From contig NC_092672.1 of assembly GCF_964355755.1 (NCBI RefSeq), positions 25,974,501-26,038,500 of the forward strand: 64,000 nt of DNA, given 5' to 3'. This document shows positions 55,996-64,000 of the stretch, one piece after another (the first letter of the stretch is position 1; every line of letters starts with the position of its first letter). This DNA is from Antedon mediterranea. Lineage: Eukaryota; Echinodermata; Crinoidea; Comatulida; Antedonidae. The notes beneath the pieces were generated by a model that was not told the DNA's origin, did no database searches, and worked only from the letters and a program-made list of their open reading frames with translations. The translations under genes were made by a program, and so were the position numbers.

Positions 55996-58309
55996 GTACA
56001 GTTTTACAAATTTGTAATTGATGGTCACAATCTATAATGTAAAATGTAAAAATACTATGTTTTCATCTTTAAACGATTAAAAATGTGAACAAAAAAAGGT
56101 GATTTTAATATTTTAAGTGGCCCCTGTACTATAAACGCCTAAGTATATTTTTTTGCTAAAAAAATAAAAAAAATCAATTCAACAATGTTTTATTGTACGT
56201 TGTTGTTCCCAGCAAGCTAGAAGTAGGGCCTACAAAATCCTAGGCCTAAGTGCATCCTCAAAAGAACATTCAACACAAACTATAATGTATACTGTCAGTG
56301 TATAATATTGTTTTTCTCTTTCTATAATAATTAAAACTTAAATTTAAGAAAAGATGACCAATTTAATGTTTTAAATGTGATAATATATAAATGCATTGTT
56401 TTTACAAAAAGAGAGAATAGTGTCTTAAATAATCAGCACTTTTGTAAAGTTACCCATAAAAAAAACACCTTTTCTATGCAGTATGATGTGGCTTACAACA
56501 ATATAGGGCTGAAATGAAAACTTGTATTTGTTTTTATCCATCCTGAAAAGTAATACTTTGATCTGTTTTAACCTAGACCAGCTTGTGACTTCAAATCCAA
56601 TGTTTTCATATCAGCTTGAGGCAGTAGTAGGTAGTTTGTTGGGGATCACCTATGTCAGCATGAACATTCCAACAGGCTGAGTCATTTAATCTAGGGCTCT
56701 TCTCATAACACCTTATGTTGTTATTTGATCTGTTCATTTCCTCAAATGTAGATCTTTATGGGATGTTGCCCATTAACCTGTAGATTACATCCAGGGACCA
56801 GAGTTCTCCAGTTGAGCTGAAAGTAGGCTGCACCTTCTGCTTAGCATACATCCTGAAATTTGAACATTATTTTGATAAATTATTCTTTACTTCCTCCACT
56901 GTTGCTGTGTTTTAATGTTTGCCTTTCATTACAATGCTAAGGCCTAGGGCTTTTTTGTAAGGGAGCCTTATGAATACCACTATTATATTATTAGGCTCAA
57001 TTTTTCAAACTAGATGGTGCGCTCGCTTCGCTCGCGTACCATCTAGGTCGTGCCCACAGATGGTTCTCGAATACATAATAATTTCAGCGTTAAAAGACTG
57101 GCGATTTATAATGTACGTACCGCAGGACAATAATACATGTCGTTTACAGGAACGAATAAATAGACACTGTGATTTATGTACTCAACTAAAATTAGCACCT
57201 TGGGAATTACTTCCGAAACTGAAAGAGAAATTTGTCACAAAATTAAACCAATTGTTTAAGTCAAATTTAAACAAACTTAATTTGTGTTTTGTATGTAACA
57301 TCAGGGTTGAGGGATGGGGAAGAGGATGGGTGCAAAGAGGAACAATTTTTAAATATATTCTTTATCCATTTAGTAACGAAATATTAATTGTTTTTATGTT
57401 TTACAAATAATATACCACTAAACACAGTAAAACATTGTGATTTTTTAATACTTTGTTGGAACTATCACCGTCATAGTCGATTGAAATAGTACAGTACATG
57501 TAACGATACATCAATACGACGTGTATGTTTATATAATATAAAACAATTTGTGAAAACCACCTCTATTCGAGGAAAATCATAAATTCGATTTATTTGTCAA
57601 TAAATATTAAATTATCTAACTCAACTTAATTAGTAGGCCTAATGGTTTTCAATTGTTTCTTAGACTAGAGCCAATTCATACTTAAGTTGGTTCCTACCCT
57701 ACCCACCAAAGTTGTTCTGCGTTTAGGGCATGTGATGTACCGTAGGCCCATCCTCTACTGGTTTTACAACGCTACTCATGCCAGTGAGGGAAGGGTGATG
57801 ATGTGGGTGGTTTAACTGCAATAATAAAGATGTGTACATAATATACGGCGAGTGAAAACGCTAGCTCATTATCCGTTAAAAAAAAATGTATATCCAACCT
57901 CTGCAGCACAGATTGAAATGGTTGGGTTGGTTGAAAAAAAAATGGATCGAATTTCTGTTATGAGTATACAGTACTTGCCTTTACGACGCCTGAGGGAATA
58001 GACACTTGTGGAACAGAGATTGGAATGTTCCATTCATCGCAAATCAATAAATTTGTATAAACGTATATTAAATCTATCAAAATAGTATTTTTTAAAGAAA
58101 ATCGGCTTGTCTTCAACATTATGATGCTGTACTCTAATAACTAATTATCAAACTCAATTTAACATTTTAGAAATAACGCGCGATTTACCAAATTTTGCCC
58201 TTACGTAAATTTATATATAGATAGACCTACAGTAGTGTAATGTTTCTACAGTAGTTTGTCCTTTTTTACATTTTCATAAAGTCCTGTTTTTTATGGAGTA
58301 GTTTTTAGG

Positions 58310-58475
58310 ACCTGTTTCTGCTGCATACCAAATAAGCAGTACTGTATTTGAAAAAAAACATAATTTTAGGACATAATCACATTTCTGCTGAATTTGTAAT
58401 TCCAAATAACCATTTACATTAGTGACGTAAATGCAATGATGATCAAGCGGTCAAACGTTCAATCTGTCTTATCAA
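58310..58475 (-). repeat. Dispersed repeat, right copy of an inverted pair
   Basis: CTGTTTCTGCTGCATA, CATTTCTGCTGAATTT and CAAGCGGTCAAACGTTCA mirror 55795-55995. The two could be ends of one 2.7-kb element or two separate insertions. Confidence 0.45.
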
Positions 58476-59977
58476 ATAACCATTATTTTGCGTTAAATTT
58501 ACATTACAGCTAAAAGTTGCACAGTGATATTTTAATCATTTTAACATTGCATCCTAACACTTAATCAATTAATTTACCTTAATTAACCCTTATTTTCAAG
58601 CTACCATTTAACCGGATTGGATATTGAAAATGTGTCCTGTTTCTGTTTCCAAGAGATTGGGGGTAATTTATTCACAAACGGTTTTTCGCAGCAGAAACAA
58701 GATCTTAAGTTATTATTGTACAAGACAACAAAGTTATCTTTACAAGCAAGGACCAATGTCCTATCAATTTTTATAATATGTCCTGTGTTGGTCTACCAAC
58801 CAATCACTAAACATTATGTGCGTTTGATAAGTAGTGATGTCCTGTACTGTTAACAATGAATCAAATCCCTTTGTTGTGAGTCATAAAGTGAAATGATCTC
58901 ATTATTTGATATCCCTAGGATGTGAAACCCTGGGAGGACATCAAAGTACACAATAGGCCTTACCAGCAGAAAATGTTAACTGGTCTTTATAAATCAAACT
59001 AGCAGTTTACCATCCAATGGACATTCACCATCTAACAAATTCATTATAATAACCTCTTTGCAACAATTGATTGTAATTATTACACATCTTGTTGAGACTG
59101 ATAGGATTGTGCACATACAGGTATTCTTGAGCACTTTGTGGATATGTGCGCTTTATAATCTTATTATCTTATCTTATCAATATCATTGGACTGTTGCAAA
59201 GAAATTGGTCTAAAAAACATTTTTCCTAAAAACTAACATTGTATTATTTATTTATACTGGGTGACCTCTTCAGTCAAAGACTAGTGATTGATTAGTGGAT
59301 GTACTACAGTAATACACCAGGGTAACAACCCCCCCCCCCCACACCCTTCATCTAAAAAGATGTACTAGGTTCTTTAGTGCACATGAGCTAGGTTTGTACA
59401 GTACGGTTTATAGTCCTTATCCGAGATGACTCGTTCTTCCACCTCAACCATGGAGCGACCCTTATGGATTCGTACTTACGGTTCAACTGTCTTAACCGCT
59501 CCTTTAGGAGGCGATAGAACAATAGGTTACGAAGAGTGTAAACAAAATGTATTGTACTGTAGCATAATTGTAGCAGGGTACACCTTGCTTGAAAATTGTA
59601 ATGGCTTTTAAAAGCCAGATTTAAAGTTTCTCATAGTTATTTGCAGGGAGTTGTAAAATAAGTTTGATTATTTGTGGTTAAAAACCAACATAATAAAGTA
59701 AAGTATTTTAAACAAAAGGGAACAATGATAGTGATACAGATGTTGGAAGGAAATGATGTTCTTGTTAAAATGTCATGAACTCCATCTGGGATGCCAAGTC
59801 TGGACCCTTTTATTGTTCTCATGTGTGCAATTGACCTGTCAAAATGGAAGTAGATTTCTATTCAAGTTACAAGATTTTTTTTCTTTTTTTCATAATTTCT
59901 GTTAGATCAGATAACAATCTATGGTGAAACTTGTGTTAAACATGTGCCAATGTTGCTACTGCAATTAAAATACAGTC

Positions 59978-60148
59978 TGTTCCTATAGTAGTTCACTTGT
60001 GATCCTGGTGTAATAAAGCGACACTTTATTAATAACTCGTACACGAAGGCTTAATTTTTATGCAGGGTTTATTCCTTCAATAACGTATGATACTACAATA
60101 CATATCCTGGAAACACTGATAATAAATTGTAAGGCCTCGCACATAACA
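59978..60148 (-). repeat. Candidate 3' LTR of the BEL/Pao element (171 bp)
   Basis: Read on the minus strand it starts TGTTATGTGCGAGG and ends CTATAGGAACA, i.e. TG...CA ends, and contains two AATAAA signals. It is preceded by a purine-rich AAGGCGG stretch that could be the polypurine tract. The 5' LTR is outside the window, so the ends cannot be verified; an alternative start is TGTGGTCG 16 nt upstream. Confidence 0.5.
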
Positions 60149-60540
60149 CCGCCTTCGACCACAATGTCCCTTTCAATGCCGTTTTACGTGATTGGCATTA
60201 TACTGTAGTGTACAAGCATAATTTGCATATAAGTGTACAAATACCACAACAATAGAGGGCGCACACTTTAACATGGCTCCCTTGCAAACGATACTAGAGA
60301 TCTTTGCAAAACATAGAATATAATAACACATTACAAACATTAAACAGCACGATCAAGTTATAAAGGCTCCACTGACGGGGATTTGAAACAATAATGAAAT
60401 TACTTATGATTAAGACTTAAGGTCTATTCAATCAAAGATTATCATCAGTATAGGCGAATCGCCAAAATCCATATTATTCGCAATACATTTTATAAAAGAG
60501 CATGGCTAACCATGATTCTAGTATTATCAAGTTCATAAGT

Positions 60541-61281
60541 TCAATCAACTGGCACCAACTGCACTAGTTTGTGCACAGGTCTTTCCAGCACGGATTGTCG
60601 TCGTCCAACAAAGACTGAAACCTTTCTTACGAGCCCGTCGTCGCTTGGATGCAGTGCAATAACCTTGGCTAATTCCCAGATGTTACGTGGAACGTTGTCT
60701 CCCTTCAAAAGCACTACGTCGCCAACTTTGAAGTTTCTCTTTGGTGACGTCCACTTTGACCGTGACTGCATTGACGATAAGTATTCTTTTCGCCATCTAC
60801 ACCAAAACTCGTTGGATAAGTGTTGCACTCGTCTCCATCGCCGTCTACAGTACATATCAGCATTCTGAAAGATACCTGGTGGAGGAACTACAACTTTATG
60901 TTTTAAGGTTAGAATGTGATTAGGTGTTAGCGGTTCCATTGAATTTAGGTCATTTAAGTTGTTAACAGTAAGGGGCCTGGAATTTACAATGTTCATGACT
61001 TCGGAAAGCAACGTATGAAAACATTCATCATCCAACTGGTTACCATGTATGTTGAGTAGAGGAGCCAATGCATTTCTCACAGTACGAATTTGGCGTTCCC
61101 AAATTCCTCCCATATGGCTGGCGGACGGGAAGTTAAATTTGAAATGGATATCACAACCTTGGCCCACAAGATATTTCTTGACCTCGTCTTCATTTACGTT
61201 TTGCCATTCATTTCTGGTACCGACAAGATTGGTTCCCCTATCCGTAGTGATAATGTAGTTGTCTGACTGGTCCACGAACAC
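60541..61281 (-). pseudogene. BEL/Pao pol 3' fragment: integrase core end and DUF5641
   Basis: The frame continues the integrase begun in the larger ORF but is shifted relative to it. It holds the second and third acidic active-site residues (TTDRGTN and GIWERQIRT), then VNSRPLT, the PLTPNHIL block and a C-terminal DUF5641-type domain (FKVGDVVLLK, RKVSVFVGRR). Stop just before 60541. The overlap with the upstream ORF (61238-61281) marks the frameshift. It is expected to be one polyprotein in intact relatives. Confidence 0.85.
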
Positions 61282-64000
61282 TAACGAACCGTCTTAATGC
61301 GTTAATGAACGAATTTGTTTCCAACGTATTTGCCGACTCTAAATGTATAGCCTTCGATGATAAACAAACGAAAAGTACTCCGTACCTTTTTACGAGGCTT
61401 CTTCTTTCTTTTATGTTAAAAGGTCCAAATAAATCTACTCCACTGTAGGTAAACGGTGCAGCATCTGAAATCCTCTCAATTGGTAGGTCTGCCATCTTCT
61501 GGTTCGATAATTTACCCCTTAACTTGCGGCAGATTACACAACGATGAACCAATTCGCCAACTGTAGATAGACCGTGGATTATCCAATAGCCTCGTTGTCG
61601 GACTTCATTTAAGGTTGAAACTTTCCCGGCATGGTTCATCTGCTCATGAAAATGCGAGATAATAAGATTAGTTAAATGACACCTTTTCGGTAAGATCAAG
61701 GGATGCTTAACATCAAATGCAAACTTGGAACGTTTTACTCTTCCCCCAACTCTTATAAGTTGGTTTTCATCTAAAAACGGATCTAGTCCATATAGAAAAC
61801 TTGATCTTTTCAGCTGAACATCTGATTTACGATCCTCTAAACTGTTCGTGTTTAACAACTTGCTTAGTAATACTTTCTCATCGTAGAAGTGTTGATCTTG
61901 AACATGTTTCAATATTAACTTCTCACTTACTTGAATGTCATCTACGCAAGGTATGGTACAGTCAGAAGAAATCGATTTAAACATGCTACCCTCCTTTATA
62001 TTAACTTTAGCAGCATCCATCAGTCGTTTCTTCCACATCAGACATCTAGCGATTACCCTGCGCAACCTGGTCCATGATGAGAAATTATTGCATAAATTAA
62101 TAAACCATTTCTGAAACAAATCTAAAGATATGCAAGTAGAAAATACACAAGTAGTCTTCCGCATCTCGTCTGAAATGTCAACATCAGCAGTTTCCACACA
62201 AGATTCAGCAGTCGGTAATGGCTCATTAGTATGCAAGAAGGGCGGTCCATTTAACCATGTAGAGTTTGTCAGCTGAACAATACTCACTCCCCTTGTACCA
62301 GAGTCACTTGGATTAGATGCGGATGGAACGTAATGCCAATCACTGGTACTGGAGTGGTCATGAATTTGTTGTATGCGGTTAGATACAAATACCTTGAACT
62401 TTCTTGCTTCATTTCGGATATACCCCAGAACAACTTTGCTGTCACACCAATAATAATGTGTAGCATCGTAAGCCAGTTCTCTCGTTATCAATCCACTCAT
62501 ACGTGCTGATAAGGCTGCGGCAACAAGTTCCAACCTTGGAATGGTAGTGGTTTTGGTTTTTGGTACAATCCTGGATTTACCTAAAAGAAAAGATACGGAC
62601 AATTGTCCTAGAGTGTTAATTAGTCTGATGTAAGATGATTGAGCATAAGCAAATTCACTTGCGTCTGAGAAAAAATGCATTTCTGCCTTGCTCACGGAAC
62701 CAAAATCAACCGGTTTAAAACATCGTTTGACCTTAATGTTCTCGATTCCTGATATTATATCATTTCGCCATTTGGCCCACTTATGATACATCTCGTCTGG
62801 AAGTGGATCGTCCCAATCAAGCTGAGACATACACAACTCTCGTAGAATCAGTTTTCCAACAATCAATACAGGTGCCAGGAAACCAAACGGATCGTATACT
62901 GCACTTAAAGTAGAGAGAATCCCCCGGCGAGTGACAGGATTATCTTTAAATTCCATTCGAAACTCGAACGTATCCGTTTCCACGCACCAAACAACACCAA
63001 GAGCACGTTCAATAGGTAACTGGTCGTGTAAAGAAATCTCCTTCCAGTCGGTTGCTCTCAAATCTGTGGGAATTGAATTTAACACTTGTCTATTGTTAGT
63101 TACCCATTTATGCAATGTTAAACCTGCCTTAGCACACATCTTAGTAGAAGAGTCGATCAATTGAATTGCATCAGCTTCCGATGGAAGAGATTTCAAACCG
63201 TCGTCGACGTAAAAGTCATTACGTATGAAGTCAGCAACTGGTTTACCGTATTGAGATTCACCATCATCAGCAGCCTTTCGTAGGCCGAAGTTAGCGACTG
63301 CAGGCGAACTCACTGCGCCAAACAGATGAACAGTCATCCTATGTTCGACTATTTCTTCAGAACCGTCCTTCCACCATAGAAATCGAAGAAAGTTACGATC
63401 AGGCTCTGAAACGAAAAACTGGTGAAACATTCCTTTCACATCGGCTTGAATAGCAATTGGTTCCTTTCTGAAACGAGTTAAGACTCCAAATAAATTGTTA
63501 ATCATATCGGGTCCCTGTAATAAACGTTTATTTAATGATGTTCCAGCATACTCGGCTGAACAATCGAATACCACACGAAGTTTTTTCTTTTTCGGGTGAT
63601 ATACACCATGATGGGGAACGTAATTAATTTCACCATTACGCATGTCCAGTTCGTTTACAGGAACCTTCTCTGAACAGTTCTCAAGAACATCTACCATAAA
63701 GTTCATGTAGTCATTCTTAAAGGTTGAATTATGATTTAGTTTGTGTTTAAGCTGTTTTAGACGCTTTAAAGCCATGTTACGATTATTCGGCATACCTTCT
63801 CTTATCTTAAAGGGCAGAGGCATTTCGTAGTGATCATCTGTACGCTGAACTACATTTGATTCCATGATATCCATGAATTTACGATCATCGGCTGACATTG
63901 CAGATTGACCAGGCTTATCGTCATTAAAATCTAGTTCATACATTATCAAAATCATCTCTTTGGCATTAGTTTGACTAACCAAACGATTCTTCGGTGATAC
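61238..64000 (-). pseudogene. BEL/Pao pol: reverse transcriptase, RNase H and N-terminal integrase, partial
   Basis: The frame is open from the window edge (no start visible) to a stop at 61238, more than 914 codons. Numbering from the codon at 63982: RT with Asp near residue 181 (QADVKGMFHQ) and catalytic YVDD at 258-261; RNase H with FFSDASEFAY, PRLELVAAAL, WCDSKVVLGY and NPSDSGTRG; integrase zinc motif with HFHEQMNHAGK and CVICRKLRGK; first catalytic Asp in GVDLFGPF. The frame stops after RRFVSVRGPVRQ because of a single shift, after which the integrase continues in the adjacent frame. Copying would need a read-through event or another element's enzymes. Confidence 0.88.

Larger units (their letters stand above)
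46704..59977. other. Large gap after LZTR1 exon 5: intron or intergenic DNA
   Basis: No exon with the expected next Kelch residues (GYTGD-type) was seen on the plus strand, nor any other gene I can support. It holds the small elements listed separately, plus AT-rich unique sequence. If LZTR1 continues beyond the window, this is part of an intron longer than 17 kb. Confidence 0.5.
59978..64000 (-). mobile_element. BEL/Pao LTR retrotransposon, 3' part
   Basis: A minus-strand element running off the right edge. From 5' to 3' in its own sense: pol (reverse transcriptase, RNase H, integrase), integrase tail/DUF5641, about 390 bp untranslated, candidate LTR. The gag and protease region and the 5' LTR lie beyond the window. 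The single frameshift in pol and otherwise open frame suggest a young copy. Confidence 0.85.

Noticed and set aside
56970-57410. 146-codon ORF on the plus strand
   Set aside because: It is the longest ORF in the 47-60 kb gap but shows no recognisable domain, no splice context and includes a GCGCTCGCTTCGCTCGCG repeat-like stretch. I cannot support it as a gene; it may belong to a repeat.
60569-60923. Plus-strand ORFs of 60-99 codons in the retroelement
   Set aside because: Antisense shadows of the BEL/Pao pol frame.

Overview
The window is animal nuclear DNA, AT-rich and intron-rich. Spliced genes, a satellite block, many small inverted-repeat transposons, a LINE fragment and a BEL/Pao retroelement make a bacterial or viral origin untenable. 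The overall style (many short TIR elements, very frequent TAGGCCTA palindromes, metzincin genes of invertebrate-deuterostome type) suggests a marine deuterostome, most likely an echinoderm. That assignment is inference, not something the sequence proves.

Region 1 (about 1.3-29.1 kb) is a cluster of three matrix metalloproteinase (MMP) genes. I spliced them by hand, and every junction keeps frame and GT/AG ends. MMP-A (+, 1324-4873, 5 exons, 301 aa) has signal peptide, cysteine-switch propeptide, catalytic domain and hinge, then stops with no hemopexin domain. MMP-B (+, 8354-16144, 8 exons, 517 aa) and MMP-C (-, 29134-20424, 8 exons, 559 aa) are full-length, carry a furin-type RARR site, a four-bladed hemopexin domain and a hydrophobic C-terminal tail, and point tail-to-tail. 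Intron positions and phases match in all three; exon 4 is 159 nt in all three and exons 6 and 7 are 145 and 261 nt in both B and C, so they are tandem/inverted duplicates of one ancestor. An intact-looking tRNA with the unusual anticodon AUC lies inside MMP-B intron 5. A roughly 40-bp minisatellite that repeats the intron 3 splice acceptor lies inside MMP-C. A 21-bp minisatellite lies between A and B.

Region 2 (29.9 kb to at least 46.7 kb) is the 5' part of an LZTR1 orthologue (Kelch/BTB substrate adaptor for CUL3), head-to-head with MMP-C across 794 bp. Five exons are visible and the rest of the gene was not found. Its first intron holds a satellite block: about 4.2 kb of a 97-bp monomer, about 2.3 kb of an unrelated 190-bp satellite, then about 1.65 kb of the 97-bp monomer in opposite orientation. 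Its second intron holds a nested pair of TIR transposons (3.26 kb, with a 2.7 kb element inside), and its third a 5'-truncated LINE tail.

Region 3 (46.7-60 kb) has no exon I can support. It holds several small TIR elements, degenerate tandem repeats and AT-rich unique DNA. Region 4 (about 59.98 kb to the edge) is the 3' part of a BEL/Pao LTR retrotransposon on the minus strand: reverse transcriptase, RNase H, integrase and a candidate 3' LTR, with one frameshift in the integrase.
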